Origin: Henckelia pumila
Taxonomy: Eukaryota; Streptophyta; Magnoliopsida; Lamiales; Gesneriaceae
Length of the DNA stretch: 64,000 nucleotides
Assembly (NCBI RefSeq): GCF_033568475.1
Contig: NC_133122.1
Coordinates: forward strand, 72,191,442-72,255,441
Direction of reading: 5' to 3'
Position numbers and translations under genes: made by a program. Of this stretch, positions 47,223 to 58,655 are shown in pieces (the stretch's first letter is position 1; each line of letters begins with the position of its first letter). The notes under the pieces were generated by a model. It had not been told where the DNA came from. It saw only the letters and a list, made by a program, of their open reading frames with translations, and did no database searches.

Positions 47223-49136
47223 TGTATGAAATACTGAAAAGAAAAACAGACATATATCAATGATTGTTTAACAATTTACTAAGACATAAAATAGGCAAAT
47301 TTAATTTTATGAATCTCACTCCCACTATTTTAACGATTTCACCACCCTCTAGTGAAAACGGGAAACTTTTTCCTTAGTGAGAACATGGAGTCCAATTGAC
47401 AAACTTATGGTCCCGAATAATATCAGCCAACCATAATTCTCAAAAGGTAGAGCCCAATTGCTTCCAAAGCAACCCCCATGTGTTTACCTCATGTCCAATA
47501 AGGGCCCAATAATATGACGCCGTTTAAAGTGACATGTCAAGATGACCCATCAATATTAAGTTGTGATGGACGGTCGCCATGTGGATCCCCCAATAATATG
47601 AGCCGATCCCATGGGAGTTCCACCCAACTTACAACATTTGTCGATCCAATGTACAGCTTTCCGACGGACGGGCCCCCCCAATAATATGAGCCGGACCGTA
47701 TCCGCGGGTAGCATCACATACATTGACCGTTGATGGAAGGTGGGAACATTTAAACAAATTTAAATTTCCTTTATTTATCTTGATATAAATTTTAAATCAT
47801 ATTTAAAATGAGGGATTTTTAATTATAAAAATATTTGTCTCATCATATTCATTTTATTGCATGCTTGCCGGATTCACGCAATTTATGTCTAAACATGCAT
47901 ACAATCATAATATCAAATATTATATAGGATGATCGATTCCATTTCTAATTGACCCGTGGTTGCCAATCACGGGTCTTAGTCCAATCCTAGGTAGTATGCA
48001 GTATGCAATGCAATCCTATTACATGTGCTTCCAATTTACATTTCTTCAGTCTTTATTGTCTGCTGGGCCCACCGTCTTCAAATCTTGATCTCCCACTAAA
48101 TCTAATGTATTTACAATAAATAACAATGACAAGTAGGGATACATTTTTAGGGGTGGGAACGGGCTATAAACCAAGCCCACTTTTATTACATATGACATTC
48201 ATATCGGGCCATAAACCAGGCCCATTAATAAAACCAACAACAATAAAAACAAAATGTAAATTCCTAACATACACCTACAAAATTGGTCATGGCAATCGAT
48301 CATCCTTATCCAATAACATTTAATTCAAAATTAATTTATTGGATAACATGCAGTGGCAATTCAAATTTAAACAAGATAAAATCATATTTTATATATAAAA
48401 TCTCATTTCACATATAAAATCATATTTTATCTCTATATCAAATAAAATCATATTTTATCTATAAAATCCAATTTTACAAATAAAATCATATTTTACTCAA
48501 TATATCATAAGATCATATCTTATCATCAATTGTACCAAAATAATTGATTTCAAAATTCAATTTACGGATAAAACATTAAAATTTTCCAAAAATTCAAATT
48601 TATCCAAAATCAATTTTAAAATTTACGGACTCGAACAATTCGATCCGAAATCTCGTGAACCAATCAAAAACAATTTTTGACCGGACCAAAAATAAAATTT
48701 TAACATATTAAAATTAATTTTTATTAAAAATATAATTTTTTCCCGCGGGCCGCCCGGGACACTCCCGGGCCGGCCCGCACCCGGGGCGCGGGCCGGGGGC
48801 AGCCCGGCTGCCCCCTTAGGGCAGCAACAATTGCTGCCCTGGCGGCGCCTGGCGCCGCCGCTGGGTGGCGCCGTGCGTCGCCCTGGGCGGCGCCGTGCGC
48901 CGCCCTGGGCGGCGACGGTCGCCGTCCTGGGCGGCGCCATGCGCCCCCTTTGGGCGGCGCCGTGCGCCGCCCGGGGAAGCAACAATTGCTGCCCCACCGG
49001 GCAGCGATCCAATCGCTGCCCGGGTTTTGCCCCGGAAAATTTTTTTTTTTTATTTAAAAATATTTATTTTGTTTTCCAAAAACCGAGATTCAAAAATTTT
49101 GTACAATCGATTAATTTAATCGTTTGATCTGAGCAA
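47223..49136 (-). other. Untranslated leader of copia E4
   Basis: On the minus strand it mirrors the E1 leader. The four-copy phrase appears as its complement (ccaataatatgagcc and variants near 47414, 47506, 47591 and 47680), then the AT-rich repeat (48370-48520), then a GC array. Confidence 0.8.
48740..49030 (-). repeat. Expanded GC-rich array in the E4 leader
   Basis: The E4 version of the hairpin array is longer than in E1. At 48840-48980 it contains a run of ggcggcgcc/gccgtgcgccgcc-type units at about 25-30 base intervals, flanked by GGCAGCAACAATTGCTGCC-type palindromes near 48820-48840 and 48975-48995. Long frames through it are composition artefacts. Confidence 0.8.
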
Positions 49137-49152
49137 CCTGGCTCTGATACCA
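49137..49152 (-). other. Primer-binding site of copia E4
   Basis: The complement of CCTGGCTCTGATACCA matches the initiator-methionine tRNA site TGGTATCAGAGCCAGG exactly. It starts one base from the 5' LTR. Confidence 0.9.
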
Positions 49153-49153
49153 C

Positions 49154-51021
49154 TGTTGGATAACTGGCGGTCAGATCAATCACGATTGATACCCGGTGCA
49201 GCGGAAGTTTAAAATTTTTTTATCATGGAACAATTCCATGGTGTGGGTATCAACCATTCAACGATTAAATTATTGTGTGTGTAAAATTCAAATAACAATT
49301 AATTAAATTTTACCTCCAATCTCGAAGCGAGATTAATGGACACCACACAGATTTCTCTGCGCTTCTTGTATCTCCCAGGAACTGATGAACTCCTTCAATC
49401 AGGTCCACGAATGGGGTTTAAATCCCTCTGATAGATTGCACTAGAAAATCTATCAGAAGTTTTTCTGCGAAGAGATTAAACGAATCTGATTCGTTATTCC
49501 TGACTGCAATTCAAAAATCACAGACCGGAATTTTCTCTGACAGAGTTAAAGGGGGGCGGCCGAAAACTTGAGAGGAGGCTAGGGTTTATTTTCGAAAATC
49601 CTGTCTCTCAATAATGACCTGTTCTGTGTAATTTCTGTACTGCAATAACTTATTTATAATGCAGGCCACTAACACCTTAGGGCCCATTAGTCATAAGCTA
49701 GGGCCCGACAAGCAAAGCCCGCACGTTCAGAAATTAATATAAAATTCATCGTGACTCCGATCGATGAACCAATTTCACCAATGTGCACAGAAACCATTTC
49801 TGCACATTTTAAAGTCAAAATAAATTTTCCTGAATTCGAATTCAGTGGTTTCCAAAAATATCCATCCCTATGTCATTTTAGGAAATCCTACTCCCTTACT
49901 TTTATTTAAGAAGTCCAACTCCTTAGTTCATTAAATTTAACTCTTTAAATTTAACTATCTCAACGGGGATTAAAACTCCATTACACTGTGTGACCCTCAA
50001 TGGTTCAGGGATACAGCTAGCCGTGGGCTCACAACTCCTTGTGACTCGGAACAACACTTTCCGACTTGCCCAACGAATCAAGGTAAAGCGCCTAGCAACA
50101 TCGCCCCATGATTCCCTAGGTATCACTGATAGTGCCTACAAGAACCAGTAGATTTTGGTTAGCGTACAGTACGGTCCCTTCATCCATATATCCCGATCGA
50201 ATCAACAACCATTGGTATATCGAGAGTCGCTCAAGATTCGATAACTATGCAATACATCTTGAAGATCAAATTAGTGACATCGCATGTGCTACTAAGAAAC
50301 CATTTCTTAAATCACATCAAGTACTCTGGCCAGAGATTTGTCACACTAATATCTCCTCAGATCGCATAGGATATCCACACTCGCAAGTATGTGGTGAATC
50401 CTTGACAACAATGCATTGACTCCTATATGTGTCGTAACTGTACCCAATCTCGACACCTGATGACCCCCATAGAGTCGGTAAACGAGTCAAAGCACAGCAC
50501 TAGCATATAGAGTCTCCATGATGTTTCAAGTCGTAAGGACTAATGGTGTACAACCAAAACCGCGGACTTTATCCACTCGATAAGTGATAACCACTTGGAA
50601 AGTCCGGATAGGGTAGTTCGATTATTCATCCTATGAATATCCATTTGCATGCTTCGAACATCTCCATGTTCCCTACCAATGAAACGTGGTACTCCGCATC
50701 GCAAATGCTAGTCTCAAACTCGAGCGATCCTTATCCTTATTATCGGACGGCTCAATCGACTAAGAACGGTTTTTAGAATATACAGTGACTATAAGATGTA
50801 TTTCATGATAGACATCTCCATGTTCTACCACATCTTACATACACTATAGTATATTCAAGGTCTTTATCAAAACAACAATAGTATATCACAATATAACAAT
50901 ATGAAGTAATATAAAGTCATTGCCATAAAAGTGTAAATAATATTAAACAAAAGATTGTTTATACAAAGAGTCATCAAAGCCCATAGCCACACAGATGGCT
51001 CACTGGGCACCCACTCTTACA
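49154..51021 (-). repeat. 5' LTR of copia E4
   Basis: This 1868-bp LTR is almost identical to the copy at 41436, with small indels in homopolymers. It is followed by the AGTTC duplication. Confidence 0.93.
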
Positions 51022-51026
51022 AGTTC

Positions 51027-52425
51027 CACCCAACTTACAACATGTGTCGATCCAATGTACAGCTTTTCGACGAACGGGCCCACCCAATAATATGAGCCGG
51101 ACCGTATCCGCGGGTAGCATCTCATACATTGATCATTGATGGAAGGTAGGAACATTTAAACAATATTTAAATTTCCTTTATTTATCTTGATATCAATTTT
51201 AAATCATATTTAAAATGAGGGATTTTAATTTTGAAAATTTGTCTCATCATTTAAAATTTGTATGCTTGCGGGATTCATACAATTTAGTCTAAAACATGCA
51301 TACAACGATAATATCATATATTATATAGGATGATCGATTCCATTTCTAATCGACCCGTGGTTGCGAATCACGAGTCTAAGTCCAATCCTAGGTAATATGC
51401 AGGTATGCAATGCAATCCTATTACATTGAGCTTTCAATTTACATTTCTTCAGTCTTTATTGTCTGCTAGGCCCACCTCCGTCTTCAAATCTTCATCTCCC
51501 ACTAAGTCTAATGTATTTACAATAAATAACTATGACAAGTAGGGGATACATTTTAAGGGGTGGGAACGGTCCATAAACCAGGCCCACTTTTATTACATAT
51601 GACAATTCATATTGGGCCATAAACCAGGCTCATTAATAAATCCAACAACAATAAAAACAAATGTAAATTCCCTAACATACACCTACAAAATTGGTCATGG
51701 CAATCGATCATCCTTATCCAATAATATTTAATTCAAAATTAATTTATTGGATAACATGCAATGGCAATTAAATTTAAAAAGGATAAAATCATATTCCATA
51801 TATAAAATCTTATTTTACATACAAAATCATATTTTATCTTTTTATCAAATAAAATCATATTTTACATATAAAATCCAATTTTATACATAAAATCATATTT
51901 TACTCAATATATCCATAAGATCATATCTTATCATCAATTGTACCAAAAATAATTAATTTCATAAAATCTGATTTAACGGATAAAATCTATAAATTTTCCA
52001 AAAATTCAAATTTATCCAAAAATCAATTTTTAAAATTTTCGGACTCGAACAATTCGATCCAACGCCTCGTGGACCAATCAAAAAAAATTTTCGATCGGAC
52101 AAAAAATAGAATTTTGACATATTAAAATTTTAATTAAAATAAAAAATAAATTTTCCCGGGCCGCCCGGGACGATCCCGGGCAGCCCGCTCCCCAAAAGGG
52201 GCTCGGGCCGGGCAGCCCGTCGCTGCCCCTTGGGCAGCGATCACATCGCTGCCCATGGGCAGCGCCGTGCTCTGCCCTGCGCAGCGCCCAGCGCTGCCCT
52301 GGGCAGCGACAATCGCTGCCCCGGGTTTGCCCATTAATTTTTAAAATTATAAAATCTTTTGTTTCAAAAACCAAGGCTTAAAAATTCTTGTACAATTGAT
52401 TAATTTAATCGCTTGATCTGAGCAA
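51027..52425 (-). other. Distal leader of copia E3
   Basis: This is the part of the E3 leader separated from gag by E4. It carries one copy of the repeated phrase (about 51086), the AT-rich repeat (51780-51935) and a GC hairpin array at 52155-52325. That array includes GGGCAGCGAT-loop-ATCGCTGCCC-type pairs near 52230-52255. The primer site follows at 52426. Confidence 0.8.
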
Positions 52426-52441
52426 CCTGGCTCTGATACCA
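52426..52441 (-). other. Primer-binding site of copia E3
   Basis: It has the same sixteen bases as the E4 site, complementary to initiator-methionine tRNA, one base from the 5' LTR. Confidence 0.9.
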
Positions 52442-52442
52442 C

Positions 52443-54290
52443 TGTTAGAAAACGCGGTGATCAGATCAATCAGAATTGATACCCGGTGCAGCGGAAGTTT
52501 TAAAATTTTATATGGAACGATTCCATATCATGGGTATCAAAACTTTACGATTAAATTGTGCATGTAAAAATTAAATAACAATCAAATTTTTACCTTCAAT
52601 CTCGAAACGAAATTATGGACACCAACAGATTACTCTGCTTTTGTTGTATATCCCAGGAACTGATGGACGAACAATTCTTCAATTAGGTCCAAGAACAGAA
52701 GTTTAATCCCTATGATAGATTGCACTAGAAAATCTATCAGAAGTTTCTACGAAAAGAATTAACGAATTTGATCCGTTAAACCAGACTGCAAATTCAAAAT
52801 TCACAGGCTGGAATTTTTTGAGCAGAGAGGGGAAGAGGGGCGGCGGCCACTAGGTCTCAAAAACCCTAGTTAATTTCGAAAATTATGCCTCTGTTATTTA
52901 ATTTCTGTACTGCAATAACTTATTTATAATGTGGGCTGCTAACAGCTTAGGGCCCATTAGTCATAAGTTCAAGCCTGACAAGCAAAGCCCGCATGTTCAA
53001 AAATTAATATAAAATTCATCGTGACTCAGATTGATAAACCAATTTCACCAATGTGCACAGAAACCATTTCTGCATCTTTTAAAGTCAAGATAAATTTTCT
53101 GAATCCGAATTCAGTGATTTCCAAAAATGCCCATCCCTATGTCATTTTAGGAAATCTTACTCTTCTACTCTGATATAAGAAGTCCTACTTCTTTGTTCAT
53201 TAAATTTAACTCTTTAAATTTAACTATCTCAACGGGGATTAAAAATCCATTACTTGTGTGACCCTCAATGGTTCAGGGATACAGCTAGCCGTGGGCTCAC
53301 AACTCCTTGTGACTCGGAACAACAATTTCCGACTTGCCCATCGAATCATGGTAAGAGCGCCTAGCAACATCGCCCCATGATTCCCTAGGTATCACTGATA
53401 GTGCCTACAAGAACCAATAGATTTTGGTTAGCGTACAGTACGGTCCCTTCATCCATATATCCCGATCGAATCAACAACCATTGGTAAATCGAGAGTCGTT
53501 CGAGATTCGATAACTATGCAATGCATCTTGAAGATCAAATAGTGACATCGCATGTGCTACTAAGAAACCATTTCTTAAAACACATCATGTCCTCTGGCCA
53601 GAGATTCGTCACACTAATATCTCCTCAGATTGCATAGGATATCCACACTATCAAGTATGTGGTGAATCCTTGACAACAAAGCATCGACTCCTATATGTGT
53701 CGTAACTGTACCCAATCCCGACACCTGATGACCCCAATAGAGTCGGTAAACGAGTCAAAGCACAGTACTAGCATATAGATTCTCAATGATGTTTCAAGTA
53801 GTAAGGACTAATGGTGTACAACCAAAACCGCGGACTTTATCCACTCGATAAGTGATAACCACTTGGAAAGTCCGGATAGGGTAGTTCGATCATTCATCGT
53901 ATGAATATCCATTTGCATGCTTTGAACATCTCTATGTTCCATACCAATGAAACGTGGTACTCGGCATCGCAAATGCTAGTCTCAATCTCGAGCGATCCTT
54001 ATCCTTATTAACGGACGGCTCAATCGACTAGGAACTGTTTAGAATATACAGTGACTATAAGATGTGTTTCATGATAGCCATCCCCATGTGCCACCACATC
54101 TTACATACACTATAGTATATTCAAGGTCTTCATCTAAATATCTTATAGTATGTCACAACATAATAATATGATAAAAGATAAAGTAAACGCCTTTATAAAA
54201 GTGTAAATTATATTAAACAAAAGATTGTATGTACATAGAGTCATCAAAGCCCTTAGCCACAAGTTGGCTCACCGGGCACCCACTCTTTCA
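52443..54290 (-). repeat. 5' LTR of copia E3
   Basis: This 1848-bp LTR is close to the copy at 35265 and is followed by the AGTTT duplication. Confidence 0.93.
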
Positions 54291-54295
54291 AGTTT

Positions 54296-55185
54296 AGTTG
54301 AGTTCCAAGTTTAGTTGAGCTCCAGAAACATTACAGAAATCTTAAAACGGCTCTATTTCTGTGTCTATAGGCTATATCATTCTTGAAGCCTATAAATACA
54401 ACATCTTGAAGATAAAATACAAGCTTTTGAAGGAGATTCAAAGCATGGGCAACCTACTTGAAGAAATTACATAGAATGAGAGCAAGCCCAATGTGTGAGG
54501 ATACATTTGAGAGATACATATACTGTAAAGAGATAAATCCTCATGCAGAATTACTCACACATATACAAGAGATATGAGCTTAAAAGATTAGTTGAGTGAA
54601 TCTTAACACAAAGACGTTAAAAATTGTATTTGTAGTCTTGATATAAGAGATGCCAAACATTATGCGGATTGTAAGGTTGCGTCCTACAATCGAGTGGCTA
54701 GGAGTTCTTGTTAAGGTAGTGGGTAAGTCCTAAACTGAAGTGGGTTTGTACAAATGTGTTGTATAAATCAAATTCTTCTTGTCATGAATCCTTCCAAAGA
54801 GGAAGAAGGGGTGGAGTATTGAAATCTCCGAACATCCATAAACAAATTTGTGTCTATATATTTATCGCATTTACTTTAATTTTGCTACTATTTTTAAGAT
54901 GAATTGTTGAAGCATTTTATGCGTTCTTCATAGACCAAAATGTTGCATACAAATTGTTTCATAAAATGATTCAACCAAACTATTTTCATCATTCAACTTG
55001 CATCTTCTTCAAATGCTTTACAAAATTTTTAATCGGTTTCTACGAAGGATTATTTTGAGTATCTTCCGTTTGGTTTGAAAACCAAACTTGATTTAATTCA
55101 TCGGTGCTCAATATTTCAAGAACCGATCTATTGTAGCTCAAAATATTTTTAAACTTGTGTATTTCCCCCCTAACCGATCCTATCA
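54296..55185. repeat. Right half of a probable solo LTR
   Basis: It continues the block interrupted at 35264. A TATA-like gcctataaatac (about 54388) and a pyrimidine-rich end (gtatttcccccctaaccgatcc, about 55160) ending in CA look like an LTR 3' end. hAT coding sequence begins immediately after. No internal retroelement region is present, hence a solo LTR. The family may be SIRE-like; this rests on short phrases only. Confidence 0.45.
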
Positions 55186-56200
55186 CTGTATGATTAATAA
55201 TATTATATGAGCTATCCAAGCATTAGAAAACCCATCATGCAAATTTTTGACATACTCCAACACTTCATTTGATTTCGTAATCCAATCCGATAATGTTTTC
55301 CTCAATAACTAGAATTTAGGAAATAGTTCAGGCGTATTAATATCGTGATCATCATCATGTTTCTAAAAATTATCAAGTGAGACACATGAATTGTTCAATT
55401 CTCATCATCTGTATCTTTCAACTGGCTCAAGTTAAGTAAAAATCCAAAAATCTATTTATATTTCTGAAATTGCTCAAATCTTGTCTTTAGTGAAGAAAGA
55501 GCATTATCAGATATGTGCCAAAATAATTTTCTCAAAAACATTCTTCAGATCCTGGTAATATGAGTTCATCTCAAGAATTTTTATCAAAAAATCTTTTTTT
55601 TATGACAAATATGATTTGCACAAAATACGGGTTCAACCTCCATTTTTAAAGCAATCTTTTCACACTTTGTGGCTTCAAAACCATAATTTCTTTATCCGTA
55701 AAAAATGAAAACCAAAACTTGTAAGAGACTAATATCCTCATCAATAACACTGGTCCTTTCTTTGGAGAATCTTGGAGACTTTATTTACCTTTTGCAATAC
55801 TTCAAACCATATTACAATACCCACAAGGAATTCAAAGCTTCGAAGTTCATATTTTTCTAAAGACCCCGCATCACTCATTGTTGTTGCATCACCACTATGT
55901 TCTACTAGCTGCAACAATGCATCCCTTTATTTGAAAATCTTGAAATTAATCTTATAGTTTTCACGCTATCAAGACGGGTTTTCCAACATGCATCCGACCA
56001 CGATTTTAGTGTGAGTCCTTCTTTAATGCGGACTTTTACAAAATATTTAAGGACCTCCCACCGTTTTGTTGATCTGAAGAATAATTTATAAATTTGTATC
56101 ACTCTAAAAATTATTTAGCTTGACGAACACAACTCATGGCCATATCACAAAGGGAAATGTTAAGAGAATGACCACCACTTGTAGTGTAAAATGCCATATA

Positions 56201-57595
56201 CACTACAAGAAAAAGGCTAAAGACAACGGTTAAAAACCGTTGTCGTAGGGGGTTTAAAACTGTTGTTGAAGACTCTTTTGTTAAAAGTCAAACCCAATGA
56301 AATGACAGATAAAGGAGAGAAATGGTGAGAAGCCTTTAAAAAATCACCTGCTTGTATCATAAAATCCTTAAAAAATCACCAGCTTCTTCAAAAAAAACAT
56401 GCATGGATATCAATACAGTGCGTGTCAGATAAAGAATTACAGTTACACTAGTCTTAAGACCATCAAGAAGACTAAACAAGAACTCCAGGAAACATTTAAC
56501 TTGATACATTCTCTACTAATTTCACAAACACAAAATACAAATCCTGGTATACGTGCTAGGAAAACAATTATTTATCAGAAAGCAGTAGCACAAAAAAAAT
56601 CATAAATTTTTGGAAAATATTTGAGATTGAAATTATCTAGCACCCGCAGTACTTAGTTCTTCAAATTTACTTCTTGCCTCGTCAGCGACATGTTCAACAA
56701 TTTAAAACCAAATGAAAAAATTACAGCTACCAGTTTAAATTAATCCGCAAGTCCAATATATTGACTTTTTTTTGAAATGGAAAAGAAAGGTTCGATCCAC
56801 TATTTTCCCTAATCTTTCCAGTGAATTATTCTTGTGTCCTTAACGCATTAAGGTAACAACAACAAGCAATTGATCAAAACAAGAAAAAAGTGTAGATCAA
56901 GTCGAGCAATTATTAAAGAACTAGGTACACCATAAACCTTTGTAGAATAACCTTGTGTTGTTGTTTTTGTTCAGAATCAGGCTTCCTCTTAGTTTTCCTC
57001 CGTTTATCTCTGCGGCCACGCTCCTCCTCCTCCTTTTATTTCACTTCCTCTTCTTTATTCCCGTTTCCTACCTCGATCTGGATCAAACCGCAATTCTCAG
57101 CTTCCTTGACTGAGATCTCTTTGTTAGGAAAGAGAGTGGATTGAGGGTTTGAGGGAGGCGAGAACAAGATCTGGGGAAAGGTTTCTTTCCTTTCGTTTTC
57201 TTCCACGAGTATATAGTAAATTAATTATTTTTCAAAAAAAAAAAATAGTAAATTAATTAAAAAACAAATAAATAATTAAAAGAAAACATTTTAAAAAAAA
57301 TGTTGTCAAAACTGTTGTCGTATCTCAAAAACCCGCTCATAGACAACACTTTTAAAAACTGTTGTCTTTTATATTTTCAACAACACTATTACACAACGAT
57401 TGACAAAAACTGTCGTAGTAGCTCTCAAAAAACCGCTCAAAGACAACGGTTTTTCAAAAACTGTTGTCTTTTAATTTTGAAAACACTCAAAGACAACAGT
57501 TTTAATTAAAACCGTTGTTATATGGTAAAAGACAACAGTTTTGGGATAAAATTGTTGTTGTTTGAGTGTTGTTGATGAGAGTTTTTCTTGTTGTG
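56201..57595 (+). mobile_element. Non-autonomous CACTA (En/Spm) transposon, 1395 bp
   Basis: The ends are CACTACAAGAAAAA and, at the right, TTTTTCTTGTTGTG, inverted and nearly matching. The 3-bp duplication ATA flanks it (56198-56200 and 57596-57598). Subterminal repeats of an aaaccgttgtc/gacaacggttt type lie near 56221-56265 and at least six times in 57300-57560, in both orientations, as is typical for transposase-binding arrays. No transposase is encoded. It sits in a hAT exon; the hAT similarity resumes on both sides. Confidence 0.93.
56640..57180 (-). pseudogene. Possible captured gene fragments inside the CACTA element
   Basis: On the minus strand, 57160-56960 has moderate GC content and codes an acidic-to-basic stretch (FPNKEISVKEAENCG, then after one stop codon a run rich in E and R, RRDKRRKTKRKPDSE). 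Another at 56690-56640 can read HVADEARSKFEELSTAG. These look like exon pieces of a nuclear or coiled-coil protein, separated by intron-like AT-rich DNA. I cannot name the parent gene. CACTA elements are known to capture host exons, so this is a candidate only. Confidence 0.35.
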
Positions 57596-58655
57596 ATAAG
57601 ATACTACTTTTTTAGAACTCTACTGCTTACTCATTTGTATTGTCCTTTAATATTTGAATTATTGTCATAGCCATGTCCTCTCATGTCATTAAAATCATGT
57701 TCCAGCATTCCCAAAATAGATTTAAGCTCATTTTAAAGTGTATCTCCTGATGTTCCAACAACTCTAAAGAATTTAATGCAGAACTCTTCCACTTTTATAG
57801 GAGTCTTGGAAACATCAACACATCTCAATACAATGGACATTTGTTTTTTGTGGCTAACATCTGGAGTAAAATCAAGAATTACAAAGAAATATTTTGTCTC
57901 TTTGATGATTTCAAGGTTCTTATTCATAATCTCAGGTGCCTACAAAAGTATATTAGCATAGAACATTATGACCAAGATAATGGTCATGACAAGTCTCCCT
58001 TCTTTGGATACCGAAAGGTGTTCTTCCATGATCAGATCATAATAAAAAATCATCCAAATTATACTTAAGAAAATTTCCACTACTATTATAATCAAGTTTT
58101 CATTAATTCCAGGAAACGTTAAATTAATGCTAGCAAGAGTTTTTACAACGCTTATAATTCTCTTCAAAACATCTCTCCAAACTTTATTTTCTTTCTCAAT
58201 GACTCAATGACTTTTTTATTAAAAGAATCAATTGTAATTTTTTTTCTCAACCTTGTTTTTGTCTCCGTCCAATTTGTTAAACTAGTAATATGTTTAATAC
58301 TTCTTTCATCCTCACTAATTCCTGCATTAATATTTTTCCAATCACCATAACCTATAGCGTTGTTGTCGAAGGACTTGAAAATAACTTCATCTATTTTGAA
58401 TTACACACAAAAAAGCAAAGAACTTCATCCTTCTTCCAAGAGTACACTAGCCATGATCTATAATGTTTTTCTCCATTTGACATAGATAGACTATAATTTT
58501 TATCATTGAATGTTCTAAATTGGTAATTAATCGGATACATGACTTTCATAACTATTTCTGGACCTTTCTTGATCTATTAACAAATAATTTTTTCATTGAG
58601 TCTTATTATTCTCCCAATTTCCTAGATTGAACAAATCATATAATTATTTACCACT

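Larger units (their letters stand above)
41436..51021 (-). mobile_element. Ty1/copia element E4 (minus strand), nested in E3
   Basis: The LTRs are 41436-43299 (3') and 49154-51021 (5'), starting TGTTGG and ending CTTACA on the plus strand. The AGTTC duplication is at 41431-41435 and 51022-51026. It is 9.6 kb. The LTR sequence is a diverged subfamily compared with E1 and E3. By eye the two LTRs differ at roughly a dozen sites, so this is the youngest of the nest, as its position demands. Confidence 0.96.
35265..54290 (-). mobile_element. Ty1/copia element E3 (minus strand), interrupted by E4
   Basis: The LTRs are 35265-37110 (3') and 52443-54290 (5'), starting TGTTAG and ending TTTCA on the plus strand. 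The AGTTT duplication flanks them. The internal region is split by E4 at 41431. Without E4 the element is about 9.4 kb, the size of E1. The polyprotein is heavily broken. By eye the LTRs differ at roughly nineteen sites, more than in E1 or E4. Confidence 0.95.
55186..58590 (-). pseudogene. hAT-type TTF/ZMYM1-like protein, main body, decayed
   Basis: Read on the minus strand from 58590, with many stops and shifts. First comes a TTF-type zinc-finger region with NGEKHYRSWLVYSWKK (about 58470). Next is a DUF4371-type region: VVKTLASINLTF (about 58145), then YFFVILDFTPDVSHKKQMS and VLRCVDVSK (57800-57900). RGHGYDNNSN (about 57670), a GGHSLN / CDMAMSC motif (56130-56180), and STKRWEV and SWSDACWKTRLDSVK (56000-56080) follow. 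Last are LRSFEFLVGIVIWFEVLQKVNKVSK-like residues (55750-55870) and FSNAWIAHII (about 55220). The order matches the family. A CACTA element interrupts it at 56201. The C-terminal exon is at 34246-34509. Confidence 0.8.

Noticed and set aside
43273..47263. Plus-strand frames across copia E4, and likewise across E3
   Set aside because: Antisense shadows of the minus-strand polyprotein.
48623..49119. Long frames in the GC-rich leader of copia E4, both strands
   Set aside because: They are composition artefacts of the GC hairpin array, with repetitive Arg/Pro/Gly content and no domain.
52078..52374. GC-rich minus-strand frames in the E3 leader
   Set aside because: Same cause: frames through the non-coding hairpin array.
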